Below are positions 16,455 to 24,838 of a DNA stretch of 50,763 nt, one piece after another. The DNA lies in NCBI GenBank assembly GCA_945866215.1, contig CAMBGQ010000008.1:1-50763 (forward strand), written 5' to 3'. The notes under the pieces were generated by a model. The model saw nothing but the letters and a program-made list of their open reading frames with translations, was not told the DNA's origin and made no database searches. Made by a program: the position numbers and the translations under genes. Positions within the stretch are counted from its first letter, which is position 1. Each line of letters starts with the position of its first letter. Source of the stretch: Opitutus sp. GAS368. GTDB taxonomy: Bacteria; Verrucomicrobiota; Verrucomicrobiia; Opitutales; UBA953.

Positions 16455-17630
16455 TCAGGCGCGGGACGGAGCCTCCACGTAGATTCGCATGGTCGCCCGG
16501 GCCAAGGCTTCCCAATCGTGGACGCGATGCGCGTGGGCCTGACCGGCGAGGCCCTGGGCACGGGCGCGGGCGGGATCCGCAAGTAATGGTGCCAAGGCCG
16601 CGGCGAGCGCGTCGGCGCCCTGCTCGCACTGAATGAGGGCATGCGTGGCCGCGGCCTCGGCCATATAGCAACCGCGGGTGGCGACGACGGGTAGGCCGGC
16701 CGACATGGCTTCGAGGATGGCTAGGGCCATGCCCTCGGATTCGGAGGCGTGGACAAAAACATCCGCCGCCGCATAGGCCGCGGATTTGGCGGCCTCGTCG
16801 AGGAAGCCGAGCCAGTGCACGCGCGCCGCGCAACCGCAGGCGCGCACAATGCGGAAGAGTGCCTCACCATAGTCAGGCTCGGCTGTGGGCGAGCCCGCGA
16901 TGAAGAGGTGTGGCGCCGAAGCGCCCAACAGGCTGAGTGCTTGAATGATGTCTTCTAGGCGCTTCTTGGGCGTGATACGTCCGATGAAGAGCATGACCCG
17001 GTCTGAGGCGTCCAACCCGTGGCGGCGCCGTAAAGCGAGACCCTGCTCCGGAGAGGCGACCGTGACCGATCGGATACCGTTGGGGACGACATGAATCGGC
17101 GCGGTGATGCCGAGCGAAATGAGCTGATTACGCTCGAGCGGCGTGAGCGCGAAGACACCGGCGGACTTATTCAAGTTTGGGCCACTCGCGGCGCGGATAT
17201 AAAGGCGCTTCTTCAGCGACTTCGGACTCCAATCCGAGAAGAGCGCGGGATCGAGGGCGCCATGCGGGTGATAGAAGGCCTTGAGTCCGTGCTCCGCAGC
17301 CGCGGCGCCGACCTGCAGGTTGAGCGGGTTGAAGGTATTGTGCGCGTGCAGGATGGCTGTCTTCGGTAGGGTTGCGATCTCCTGCCTGAGCCGGAAGGAA
17401 CGGGCCAAGCCCAGTAAAGGGTTGGAAGCGAAGTAGCGGATCGGCAGCTCGTCGAAGATTTCCGTTGAACCCGCGCGCAGCGCGTCCGGCGTCCAGATCT
17501 CGACGTCCGCGCCCAGGCGCCGCTGCGCCGAAGCCAGCTCGAATACCATCTTTTGCACACCTCCGGCATAAGCACCGGGAAGGCATTCATAGACGAGGTG
17601 ACGGATGGAAGGCACGGGGCAGGAGGACAC
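16455..17630 (-). CDS. Family 4 glycosyltransferase
   Basis: The protein has about 391 residues in a GT-B fold. The N-terminal domain includes GAYAGGVQKMVFELASAQRR. The C-terminal domain has LFIGRITPKKRLEDIIQALS and the donor-binding segment HASESEGMALAILEAMSAG with the E-x7-E pattern. It probably extends the lipid-linked repeat unit in the cytoplasm. A GTG at 17630 is the first start in frame, and a GTG at 17615 is an alternative. It is coupled to asnB downstream (2 bp between them). Its 5' side faces repeat A3 through a 134-bp leader. Confidence 0.9.
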   Translation of the reverse strand: MSSCPVPSIRHLVYECLPGAYAGGVQKMVFELASAQRRLGADVEIWTPDALRAGSTEIFDELPIRYFASNPLLGLARSFRLRQEIATLPKTAILHAHNTFNPLNLQVGAAAAEHGLKAFYHPHGALDPALFSDWSPKSLKKRLYIRAASGPNLNKSAGVFALTPLERNQLISLGITAPIHVVPNGIRSVTVASPEQGLALRRRHGLDASDRVMLFIGRITPKKRLEDIIQALSLLGASAPHLFIAGSPTAEPDYGEALFRIVRACGCAARVHWLGFLDEAAKSAAYAAADVFVHASESEGMALAILEAMSAGLPVVATRGCYMAEAAATHALIQCEQGADALAAALAPLLADPARARAQGLAGQAHAHRVHDWEALARATMRIYVEAPSRA

Positions 17631-17764
17631 GAGGGCCGGAGAGATACGCTTAGAAGAGGCTTAGAGGGACGCAGGAGTTGAACAGTTGATCGGTTGGCCA
17701 GTTGGCCAGGGAGACGAACTAGCTGGCCAGTTGACAAGTTGACTAGGGGGCAAGGGAGGAAACG

Positions 17765-17942
17765 TTTCGGGTGGCGGGTGGCAGCCTCAGGTGGCGGGTG
17801 GCGGGAGAAAGATGGCACCCAAGGGGAGGCCGGATGATTGGCTGGGGATATTATGACCGAAGCAAACTTTCCGGTTCCCGGTCTCCCTTTGAGTGCAAGT
17901 TATCCTGCCACCTGGATCCCGAGGCTGCCACCTGCCACCCGT
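17765..17942. repeat. Repeat A3 (long form) in a 317-bp gap
   Basis: The left arm is TTTCGGGTGGCGGGTGGC and the right arm ends GCCACCTGCCACCCG. The 95-bp core includes GGCCGGATGATTGGCTGGGG, GATATTATGACCGAAGC and TTTGAGTGCAAGTTATCC. Cores nearly identical to this are in A5 and A12. The rest of the gap (17631-17764) holds short words of TTGGCCAGTTGGCCAG and AGTTGACAAGTTGAC type and no gene. Confidence 0.85.
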
Positions 17943-17947
17943 AGCGA

Positions 17948-19315
17948 TTATCTTCCTTGGATTTGCTGCCGGCGGGCCTCTTCTTGAGCAATCTCCTCTT
18001 CTTCCTCGCCGGCGAGTGGATCGGCGGCGGGGCGATCTAGGGATTTCTTGGCGAAGCCGGGAATCATGTGGCAGATAAGGGCGAACAGCATCGGCATATT
18101 ATGCACGATGGTGAAAAGAAAAATGGAAAGTAGGCCGTCCCGGAAGGTCTGCACGAGCGCCATAAAGATGACGAGATAGACGTAGCGGCTCAGGCGTTGC
18201 ATCGGCCCGGTCACCGCATGGAGGCAATAGACCGTCAGCAGATAGCCCATCAGGGCCGGGATTAGGAAGAAGCCGGCGTAGCCGAAATTGAGGTACGATT
18301 CGCCGAGGTAAGTAATGATGCGCCCCTCGGCAGCGTAATTGCGGCCGGAGGTGGTGATTTCCTGCACGTGGTCGGCTAGGCCCGGCTTACCGGGCCACCA
18401 CGCACGCGGAATCGGCAGGGTGATGATGGCCACGTAGGTCGAGCCTAGAAACTTTCGCCCATTATAGTCGATCAGGGTAAGGCCACCTGCGAACTGGTCG
18501 AGGAACTCTTCGGTGGCCGCATCTTCCTTATCCTTACCTCCGAAGGTGAACGATTGGGCCAACAGTGCAACGGCGTCCTGCGTGTCGCCATTTTCTACCG
18601 CTCGACCGATGTATTTGAGGCGCGGGAAGACGAGGAAGACGCAGAGCAGCCCGACCAAAATTGGCCAGGTCGGCCAACGGCGACGGGTGGTCTGCAGGTA
18701 ATAGCCCACAAAGAACAACAGCGGAAGCACGAGCATGAACCGGTGATAGCCCTGCAAGGCGACGCTCCCGAGGAAGAAGACGACAAGCCCGAAGAGATAC
18801 CAGCGGAAGCCGAAGGCAAAGACGAGGAGCCCAAGGGCACCGATGGGCCACATAGCGGCGACCTGCAGGTAGTTGCTTGCGGCGCTTTCCGACAATAAGT
18901 TGAACGCCTCGGCCTTAACGCCGAAGAAGAAAAAAGCGCCGATGGGTAGGCAGCAAATGCCGATGGCGCGCGCGATATTGGGGTTCATCACCCGGCGCAC
19001 AACGGGGCGCTCCGCCTTGGCGTCGAAATACCGATGGGCCAGCCAACTGGCGAAGGCGAAGACGATCAGGCCGATATCCGCCCAGAGCATGGCGCGGCTA
19101 ATCTCCTCGGGGGTGATGGCCTCTCTATTTGACTGACCAGTATACATCAGCGGCGCGCCGTTGATGAGCTGAAACAGGCGGTGGCTAAAGCTGTAGAGAT
19201 GGAACAGCAAGTAGGCCGTCAGCGGATGCCAGAACGCCATGTACCGGAACATCACGAAGATGACCGTGGCGATGACGATGACGTCGAGCAGGAGGTAGGG
19301 GAGGAAGGAATCCAC
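17948..19315 (-). CDS. Wzy-like O-antigen/oligosaccharide polymerase
   Basis: The 455-residue integral membrane protein has about ten to twelve hydrophobic segments and a large loop near residues 230-310 (GRAVENGDTQDAVALLAQSF and onwards). The layout fits O-antigen polymerase-like proteins, which join repeat units on the periplasmic face. Sequence motifs are weak in this family, so the call rests on topology and position in a polysaccharide cluster. The GTG at 19315 is the best available start. The C-terminus is acidic (EEEEEIAQEEARR) and may be cytoplasmic. It is a single-gene block with A3 downstream and A4 upstream. An O-antigen ligase remains an alternative call. Confidence 0.7.
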   Translation of the reverse strand: MDSFLPYLLLDVIVIATVIFVMFRYMAFWHPLTAYLLFHLYSFSHRLFQLINGAPLMYTGQSNREAITPEEISRAMLWADIGLIVFAFASWLAHRYFDAKAERPVVRRVMNPNIARAIGICCLPIGAFFFFGVKAEAFNLLSESAASNYLQVAAMWPIGALGLLVFAFGFRWYLFGLVVFFLGSVALQGYHRFMLVLPLLFFVGYYLQTTRRRWPTWPILVGLLCVFLVFPRLKYIGRAVENGDTQDAVALLAQSFTFGGKDKEDAATEEFLDQFAGGLTLIDYNGRKFLGSTYVAIITLPIPRAWWPGKPGLADHVQEITTSGRNYAAEGRIITYLGESYLNFGYAGFFLIPALMGYLLTVYCLHAVTGPMQRLSRYVYLVIFMALVQTFRDGLLSIFLFTIVHNMPMLFALICHMIPGFAKKSLDRPAADPLAGEEEEEIAQEEARRQQIQGR

Positions 19316-19334
19316 GAGTGGAGAGACGATTGAG

Positions 19335-19490
19335 TTTCGGGTGGCGGGTGGCAGCCTCAGGCGGCGGGTGGCGGGAGAAACATGTCACCCGAAGAATATA
19401 AATGAAGCAAACTTCCCGGCTCCAGGTCTCCCTTTGAGTGCAAGTTATCCTGCCACCTGGAACCCGGGGCCGCCACCTGCCACCCGGAAC
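19335..19490. repeat. Repeat A4 (long form with shortened core)
   Basis: It starts TTTCGGGTGGCGGGTGGC and ends GCCACCTGCCACCCGGAAC. Its core keeps the right half of the A3 core (CTCCCTTTGAGTGCAAGTTA) but lacks the GGATGATTGGCTGG part, so it looks like an internal deletion of the long form. Confidence 0.85.
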
Positions 19491-19500
19491 TTGTTATCTT

Positions 19501-20823
19501 TTACCTCACTTTCTTCATCCTCTCGCCGCTGACGGAGGGGACGAAGGTGACGCGGGTGGGAATTTTATGACGGGCGAGGTGTTCGCGACAGGCCGTACGA
19601 ATGGCGGAGCGTAAGGCTTCCTGATCGGTCGTAAAGCTAACGACATCAACGGCGACGGTCTGACCGGTGAGCGGATGGGCTTCGCCGTGCACACGGCAAT
19701 CGGCGACACCTGGGACGCCGAGGACGACGGATTCGACTTCGGCGGGCATGAGCTTCTCGCCACCGACATTAATCATCTCGCCCATCCGACCGAGGATCCG
19801 AATCGTGCCGTTAGGCCCCTGCTCTACTTTATCGCCCGTGCGGAACCAGCCATCAGCGGTAAAACGTTCGTTGCTGGCGTTGAGATACCCCGCGATTTGC
19901 GTGCGGCTGCGGAGCCAGAGCTCATCATCGATGACCTTCCATTCGAGATCCGGGTCCTCGAAGCGCAGGAAGGTGGAACCAGCCTCGGGGCTTACCGTCC
20001 GGGTGATGCCGGTCTCACTGGTACCGAAGGTCTGGATGAAACGGACCCGGGGGAAGGCGGCCTTCAGGCGGACAAGCAGGCTCTCCGGCATCGGCTCGGT
20101 GCCGTAAGTGATGACGCGTAATGAGGCGAGGTCGCCGGCGACACCGGCGGCGAGGAGTAGGTTCAGGAATGTCGGCGAGGCTGGGAGGATAGCAACGTGA
20201 TGCCGGGCGATGGTCGCAGCAACGTCCGCGGGTGAGCGTGAGGCAGGGACGGCCAGCAAGGAGCCCGCGGCGAGCGTGTTGAGTAACGTGTTCAGGCCTC
20301 CGATGTGGTCAAAGCCGAGAAGCGCCAGCATCGCGAGGTCGCTCTCATGACGCGATTCATAGGACGCCAGCAGCTTGCCGAAATTCTGCACCATCGCCTT
20401 GGGGGCTCCGCTGGTGCCGCTGGAGAAGAGGATGAGTCCCGGGAATCCCTGATCCCGTAACTGCTGGAACAGCGGGTGAGCGGAAGGCTCGTCGACCCGC
20501 GGGAGGAGCTTCCATTCCAAGGCGTCGGCGACTATAATCCACTGGGCGTTAATCAGCGCGAGCTTGGCCGGGTGCTCGGCGGCATTACCAGAAAGCGGCG
20601 CCACGAAATGGCCAGCTTCCGCAAGGGCGAGCAACCATGCCGTCGAGGCGGGGCCATGCTCGCCGACGAGGCCAAAGACGGTGGGGCGATCGAGCTTGAG
20701 CTGCACAAGTTCGCGACGCGCCTTGGCGATTAGTTCGGTAAGCTCGGCATACGTCACGACGCCCCACTCTCCGGCCAAGGCAGGCTTGGCGGAGTAGGAA
20801 GAGAAGCGGGAGAGGAGAGACAT
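19501..20823 (-). CDS. AMP-forming acyl-CoA/acyl-ACP ligase-like enzyme
   Basis: This 440-residue protein is of the ANL superfamily, somewhat short for the family (about 500-550). The phosphate-binding loop LILFSSGTSGAPKAM is clear, with a later FRTGDKVE motif and MINVGGEKLMPAEVE. The C-terminal GERMKKVR supplies the catalytic lysine. It activates a carboxylic acid as an acyl adenylate and passes it to CoA or a carrier protein; the ACP at 21889 is the obvious acceptor. The ATG at 20823 (MSLLSRF) excludes 23 codons that lie inside repeat A5. The likely role is to load a starter acid for sugar acylation. Confidence 0.85.
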   Translation of the reverse strand: MSLLSRFSSYSAKPALAGEWGVVTYAELTELIAKARRELVQLKLDRPTVFGLVGEHGPASTAWLLALAEAGHFVAPLSGNAAEHPAKLALINAQWIIVADALEWKLLPRVDEPSAHPLFQQLRDQGFPGLILFSSGTSGAPKAMVQNFGKLLASYESRHESDLAMLALLGFDHIGGLNTLLNTLAAGSLLAVPASRSPADVAATIARHHVAILPASPTFLNLLLAAGVAGDLASLRVITYGTEPMPESLLVRLKAAFPRVRFIQTFGTSETGITRTVSPEAGSTFLRFEDPDLEWKVIDDELWLRSRTQIAGYLNASNERFTADGWFRTGDKVEQGPNGTIRILGRMGEMINVGGEKLMPAEVESVVLGVPGVADCRVHGEAHPLTGQTVAVDVVSFTTDQEALRSAIRTACREHLARHKIPTRVTFVPSVSGERMKKVR

Positions 20824-20838
20824 TTGAATCAGATTTCG

Positions 20839-21019
20839 TTTCGGGTGGCAGGTGGCGGCCTCAGGTGGCGGGTGGCGGGAGAAAGATGGCACCCAAGGGG
20901 AGGCCGGATGATTGGCTGGGGATATTATGACCGAAGCAAACTTCCCGGTTCCCGGTCGACCTTTGAGTGAAAGTTATCCTGCCACCTGAATCCCGGGGCT
21001 GCCACCTGCCACCCGAAAC
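20839..21019. repeat. Repeat A5 (long form)
   Basis: The arms match A3 (TTTCGGGTGGCAGGTGGC and GCCACCTGCCACCCGAAA). Its core is almost identical to that of A3, including GGCCGGATGATTGGCTGGGG and CGAAGCAAACTTCCCGG. It separates the ligase gene from the reductase gene. Confidence 0.87.
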
Positions 21020-21025
21020 TTTGTC

Positions 21026-21712
21026 CTAAAATTCGCCGAAATACTCCACACTGCCGGATTTAAGATCGGCGGCGGAGAGACGGCTCATGAAGAAATCCAC
21101 GGCTTGCGCCATCGTCGTTCCCTCCGGGCGACCGATAGCGTCATTAATCTTGGACAAGGCCGCCTTCGGGACGGCGCGCGTGAGCTTGGTATCGACCGGA
21201 CCGAGACCCAGCGCCACGACGCGGACGCCTTGGGTCGCCAATTCCTTGGCAGCGACTTTAGTCAGGGCTTCGACCGCGGCCTTGCTCGCGACATATGCCG
21301 CTTCGCCTTCGAGCGACAGCGGTACGGCGACGGTGGTCAGGTTGACGACCAGTCCGCCGCGCTGGCGGACCATCACCTTGCCGACGGCCTGAAGGCAGTG
21401 AAAGGTGCCGAGATAGTTCACGCGCATGAGGTTCTCGGCGACAGATCCGGGCGTGAGCAGGAAAGCATTCAGCGCCGCGGCCCCGGCATTATTGATCAGT
21501 AGGTCAATCCGACCGGACTCGGCGACGATCGCCACGGCAGCACGGACGGACAACTCGTCGGTGACATCGACGGCGTGTGCGCGGAAGCGCTCATGCGTGA
21601 TTGTCTGCGCTCCGCGGGCGAATCCATGCACGGTCCAGCCGTCGGCCAGCAATCGTTCAGCCAAGGCGAGGCCAAGGCCTTGGGAGGTGCCAGTGATGAG
21701 AGCGGTGGGCAT
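21026..21712 (-). CDS. Short-chain dehydrogenase/reductase (possible 3-oxoacyl reductase)
   Basis: The 228-residue classical SDR has TGTSQGLG as the NAD(P)-binding motif, NNAG at 74-77 and the catalytic pair Tyr140/Lys144 (YVASK). The usual catalytic serine position is occupied by threonine in NLTTVAVPLSL. It is bracketed by an acyl ligase gene and an ACP gene, and KAS III lies at 13235. A role as the 3-oxoacyl-ACP ketoreductase of the acyl pathway is therefore attractive but unproven. The ATG at 21712 is chosen; the 20 preceding in-frame codons come from the F leader. It is a one-gene block between A5 and A6. Confidence 0.85.
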   Translation of the reverse strand: MPTALITGTSQGLGLALAERLLADGWTVHGFARGAQTITHERFRAHAVDVTDELSVRAAVAIVAESGRIDLLINNAGAAALNAFLLTPGSVAENLMRVNYLGTFHCLQAVGKVMVRQRGGLVVNLTTVAVPLSLEGEAAYVASKAAVEALTKVAAKELATQGVRVVALGLGPVDTKLTRAVPKAALSKINDAIGRPEGTTMAQAVDFFMSRLSAADLKSGSVEYFGEF

Positions 21713-21722
21713 TTGATTTATA

Positions 21723-21758
21723 GGGGGCAAGTTGGCACGTGGGCACGGGGACAAGGGG
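21723..21758. repeat. Leader repeat F upstream of the SDR gene
   Basis: The plus strand reads GGGGGCAAGTTGGCACGTGG then GCACGGGGACAAGGGG. It lies 11 bp before the SDR start codon and 18 bp from repeat A6, the same arrangement as for wecB and kdsB. Confidence 0.6.
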
Positions 21759-21775
21759 AGAGACGGAGGCAAAGC

Positions 21776-21868
21776 TTCGGGTGGCGGGTGGCAGCCTCAG
21801 GTGGCGGGTGGCGGGGCTAAATATTTCCTGCCACCTGGACCCCGGGGCCGCCACCTGCCACCCGGAAA
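21776..21868. repeat. Repeat A6 (short form)
   Basis: It has a left arm TTCGGGTGGCGGGTGGC, a loop of about 10 bp (TAAATATTTC) and a right arm CTGCCACCTGGACCCCGGGG with GCCACCTGCCACCCGGAA. The near-perfect hairpin would be about 90 nt. It separates the SDR gene from the second ACP gene. Confidence 0.85.
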
Positions 21869-21888
21869 TGGTTAGGGTACCAGGCCTC

Positions 21889-22185
21889 TTACTTGCTGGT
21901 TATCTCCACGATATACTCCGCGAGTAAATCTACTCGTCGGAAGGGCGAGGTAAGCCGGCTCATGGCTTTTTCGTCAGCCAGGGTAACGGTCTTGCCGGTG
22001 GCGACGCGGATATCTTCCTCGAGATCGGCGATGAGCGTGACGAGTCCGATGCTATCCAGCGCAGCAGTTTCGCCGAAGAGGCGGGTTTGTCCGTCGGCCT
22101 GTTCGAGGGCTGGTTTGCCGAGTTCTTTTCCGAGGGCGGCGAGGCGACGGAGCACGAGGGCGAGGGCTTGTTCGCGGGTAAGCAT
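21889..22185 (-). CDS. Acyl carrier protein (second)
   Basis: The 98-residue protein has the carrier motif ALDSIGLVTLIADLEEDI, with Ser45 as the phosphopantetheine site. The helical pattern agrees with an ACP, though the C-terminal region (SPFRRVDLLAEYIVEI) is longer than in AcpP. It follows the GT4 stop by 3 bp and shares a block with it. Having two unlike ACPs in one sugar cluster suggests two loading steps: one from the ligase (19501) and one from KAS III (13235). Confidence 0.8.
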   Translation of the reverse strand: MLTREQALALVLRRLAALGKELGKPALEQADGQTRLFGETAALDSIGLVTLIADLEEDIRVATGKTVTLADEKAMSRLTSPFRRVDLLAEYIVEITSK

Positions 22186-22188
22186 AAA

Positions 22189-23406
22189 TTAGAGGGGAAT
22201 AGCTTCGAGGGTCGCGATGAAGCGATCGGCCAAGAGCGGGCGGGCGAACTCTTTTTCCGCGAGGTCGCGGCCGGCGTCTCCCATGGCGCGCCGTCCTGCC
22301 GAATCGGCGGCGAGAGATTGGAGCGCGTCGGCGAAGGCGGCGACATTGCCCGGCGGGACGACGATTCCGCAACGATACTCCGTGATGAGGCCGGCGAGCC
22401 AGCCGGGGTAATTGTTTACCACGGGAATCCCAGCAGCGATATAATCGAAGAACTTATTCGGAGAAGTACCGCGGTAGAAGGCAGGGATGTCCTTCAGGAC
22501 CATCAGTCCGCAATCGAGCGAGGCGGTGATGGCGCCGAGCTCAGTCTTGGGAACGGGCGGGAAGAAGAGACAGTTCGTGAGGCCGAGTTTCGTCGCTTTG
22601 GCCGCAAGCCGTTCCTTCTCCTTGCCGTCGCCGATGAAGGCGAACTTCACGCGGGTATCACCGCGGCGTTTGAGTTCTTCGGCGACGTCGAGCAGCGCGT
22701 CGAGTCCGTTGGCGACGCCGTGGGCGCCAGTGAAGCCGGCGACGAAGTCATCGGGCCCGATGCCGGGCAGGGTCAGGCGCGCGCGCTTGGCCGGATTGAA
22801 GACCTCGAGGTCGCAGCCGTTGGGAATCATGGCGACCGACTGACGTTCGTCGGCCCGCGAACGGATGCCTTCGACGATCCCAGGCGAAAGGCCGATGCAG
22901 GCGTTGGCCGAACGGTAACCGAGGAGCTCTAGGAGCGACATACCTCCGAGGAGGAACGGATTACGCAGGCCGAGCGCCCGCGGAAGCTCCGGCCAGAGAT
23001 CGCGGACCTCAAAGACGAAGGGCTTACCCCGCAGCCATTTGGCAGCGAGACCTGGGATGACGGCCGTGATCGGCGTCGAGGTGGCAAAGACCAGGTCGCA
23101 ATCCAACGTGAGCGCAAGGCGGACGGAACGCAGGGCGAAGCGGACGTAGGCGAGGCCGCGTCGCACGAGCGAATCGCGATTCGAATAGGCGAGCGGGAGT
23201 GAGATGACGTCTATGCCGTCGACATTACCACGATGCCAACCCTTGGCTTCGTCATAAGGAAGGTCCAGCCCGCTGAGCTTATGGGCACCGCAGATCATCG
23301 TCACCTGATGCCCACGCGCGATCAGCGCCCGCGCGAATTCATAGGAGCGCGTACCGGACGAACCCTGAGGGGTCGCGAAATGTTGATGGAAATAGAGGAG
23401 GCGCAA
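22189..23406 (-). CDS. Family 4 glycosyltransferase (WbuB-like)
   Basis: The 405-residue GT-B enzyme begins RLLYFHQHFATPQGSSGTRS, as in WbuB-type N-acetyl-fucosamine transferases. It has FEVRDLWPELPRALGL in the N-terminal half and VAGFTGAHGVANGLDALLDV at the start of the donor domain. A SPNKFFDYIAAGIPVV segment provides the donor contact. The reading frame opens with TTG at 23406; no ATG or GTG is placed better. It probably adds an early amino sugar to the repeat unit. It is coupled to the ACP gene (3 bp) and faces repeat A7. Confidence 0.88.
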   Translation of the reverse strand: MRLLYFHQHFATPQGSSGTRSYEFARALIARGHQVTMICGAHKLSGLDLPYDEAKGWHRGNVDGIDVISLPLAYSNRDSLVRRGLAYVRFALRSVRLALTLDCDLVFATSTPITAVIPGLAAKWLRGKPFVFEVRDLWPELPRALGLRNPFLLGGMSLLELLGYRSANACIGLSPGIVEGIRSRADERQSVAMIPNGCDLEVFNPAKRARLTLPGIGPDDFVAGFTGAHGVANGLDALLDVAEELKRRGDTRVKFAFIGDGKEKERLAAKATKLGLTNCLFFPPVPKTELGAITASLDCGLMVLKDIPAFYRGTSPNKFFDYIAAGIPVVNNYPGWLAGLITEYRCGIVVPPGNVAAFADALQSLAADSAGRRAMGDAGRDLAEKEFARPLLADRFIATLEAIPL

Positions 23407-23429
23407 CTAATTAGGGGGCAGTATCAAAC

Positions 23430-23520
23430 TTCGGGTGGCAGGTGGCGGCCGCAGGTGGCGGGTGGCGGGTAATTTACTTCCTGCCACCTGAATCCCGGGG
23501 CTGCCACCTGCCACCCGGAA
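23430..23520. repeat. Repeat A7 (short form)
   Basis: It has a left arm TTCGGGTGGCAGGTGGC, a loop TAATTTACTT and a right arm CCTGCCACCTGAATCCCGGG with GCCACCTGCCACCCGGAA. The central GGCCGC in the left arm replaces the usual GGCCTC. It lies between wecB and the glycosyltransferase gene. Confidence 0.85.
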
Positions 23521-23531
23521 CTTGTTTCGGC

Positions 23532-24677
23532 TTATACCGCCGCTTCCATCACTCGCGCAATCTTCGCCGCTGCAGTTCCATCCCCATACGGATTACGGAG
23601 CTGGGAACGGCGGGCGTATTCGGCGGGATCAGAAAGTAGACGGGTAGCAGCGGCGACGATGCGGGCGGCATCCGTGCCGACGAGTTCGCTGGTGCCGGCG
23701 GCGAGTCCTTCCGGACGCTCGGTATTATCGCGCATGACGAGCACGGGTTTGCCGAGAGATGGGGCTTCTTCCTGCACTCCACCGGAATCGGTGAGCACGA
23801 ACGTCGAGCGGTCCATCAGCCAGACGAAATCCTCATAGGCCGCCGGCGCGGCGAGTGCGATGCGCGGATGGCCGCCGAGGAGGCGACGCACCGGCTCTTG
23901 GACCTGCGGGTTGAGGTGCACGGGGTACACGACACCAAGATCCGGGTGCGCGTCGACGAGCTGGCGGATGCCGCGGCAGAGATTTTCAAAGCCCGGTCCA
24001 AAGGATTCGCGGCGATGTCCCGTGACCAGGATCCAGCGCGACTTCGAGGAAGAGAGATGCGAGGCGACGAACGTCGGGGCGATGCCGAGTCGAGCGCCGA
24101 CCGCGGCGGCCTCGAGGCCGCCAATGCGCGCCCGGGTGGCGAGCAAGGCGTCGATGACGGTGTTGCCGGTGACGTGGCAGTGCGCTGCGGGAATCCCTTC
24201 GCGCAGGAGATTGGCCTTGGCACCTTCGGTCGGGCAGAAATGCCAGCGAGCCAGCGTGGAAGTCACGCGGCGGTTCATCTCCTCGGGGAAGGGCGAACGG
24301 AGGTCGTCCGTGCGCAGGCCGGCTTCGACGTGTCCGACCGGGATACCGGCATAGAAGGCCGCCATCGCGGAGCCGAGTACGGTGGTCGTGTCGCCCTGCA
24401 CAATGACGGCATCAGGCTTGGCTTCAGCGAGCCAGGCAGAGACGCCAGTGAGTACGCGCGAGGATAGTTCAGGTAAAGACTGCCCGGGCTGCATCAGAAC
24501 GAGATCGATGTCGGGCTTGAGTCCGAATGAACCCAATGCCTGATCGAGCAGTTCACGGTGCTGGCCAGTGGAGACCAGGAGTGGACGCACCTTGCCCGCG
24601 CGACGCAGCTCGGCATACACCGGCGCGAGCTTGATGCACTCGGGGCGAGTTCCGACAATGAGGGCGAGGGAGAGCAT
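23532..24677 (-). CDS. wecB: UDP-N-acetylglucosamine 2-epimerase (non-hydrolysing)
   Basis: It interconverts UDP-GlcNAc and UDP-ManNAc. The 381-residue protein shows GTRPECIKLAPVYAEL at the N-terminus, then HVEAGLRTDD, GHRRESFGPGF and DSGGVQEEAPSLGKPVLVMR followed by NTERPEG, all diagnostic. The ATG at 24677 is used; 20 earlier in-frame codons derive from the F leader. With wecC (27133) it gives UDP-ManNAcA, implying this sugar in the polymer. The gene forms a single-gene block between A7 and A8. Confidence 0.95.
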   Translation of the reverse strand: MLSLALIVGTRPECIKLAPVYAELRRAGKVRPLLVSTGQHRELLDQALGSFGLKPDIDLVLMQPGQSLPELSSRVLTGVSAWLAEAKPDAVIVQGDTTTVLGSAMAAFYAGIPVGHVEAGLRTDDLRSPFPEEMNRRVTSTLARWHFCPTEGAKANLLREGIPAAHCHVTGNTVIDALLATRARIGGLEAAAVGARLGIAPTFVASHLSSSKSRWILVTGHRRESFGPGFENLCRGIRQLVDAHPDLGVVYPVHLNPQVQEPVRRLLGGHPRIALAAPAAYEDFVWLMDRSTFVLTDSGGVQEEAPSLGKPVLVMRDNTERPEGLAAGTSELVGTDAARIVAAATRLLSDPAEYARRSQLRNPYGDGTAAAKIARVMEAAV

Positions 24678-24687
24678 TTTTAGTTCA

Positions 24688-24724
24688 GGGGGCAAGCTGG
24701 CACGGGGACATGGGGACAAGGGGG
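24688..24724. repeat. Leader repeat F upstream of wecB
   Basis: The plus strand reads GGGGGCAAGCTGGCACGGGG then ACATGGGGACAAGGGG, 11 bp from the wecB start. It is the clearest F copy, differing at only a few positions from the one at 21723. Confidence 0.6.
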
Positions 24725-24740
24725 AAAAGGGGGACAACGC

Positions 24741-24830
24741 TTCGGGTGGCGGGTGGCAGCCTCAGGTGGCGGGTGGCGGGATTGATATGCCTGCCACCTG
24801 AACCCCGGGGCCGCCACCTGCCACCTGAAA
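24741..24830. repeat. Repeat A8 (short form)
   Basis: It has a left arm TTCGGGTGGCGGGTGGC, a loop ATTGATATG and a right arm CCTGCCACCTGAACCCCGGG with GCCACCTGCCACCTGAAA. It separates wecB from the heparinase-like gene. Confidence 0.85.
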
Positions 24831-24838
24831 CGATGTCT

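Noticed and set aside
14551-16833. A 760-residue version of AsnB
   Set aside because: The first 127 residues lie opposite or within the GT4 gene and are arginine-rich noise; the Met-Cys start at 16452 is required for glutaminase activity.
19339-24737. N-terminal extensions with a recurring HPPPEAATRHPK-like peptide
   Set aside because: The peptide is the translation of repeat A read in frame before several start codons. Family starts lie downstream, so it is not taken as a shared protein domain.
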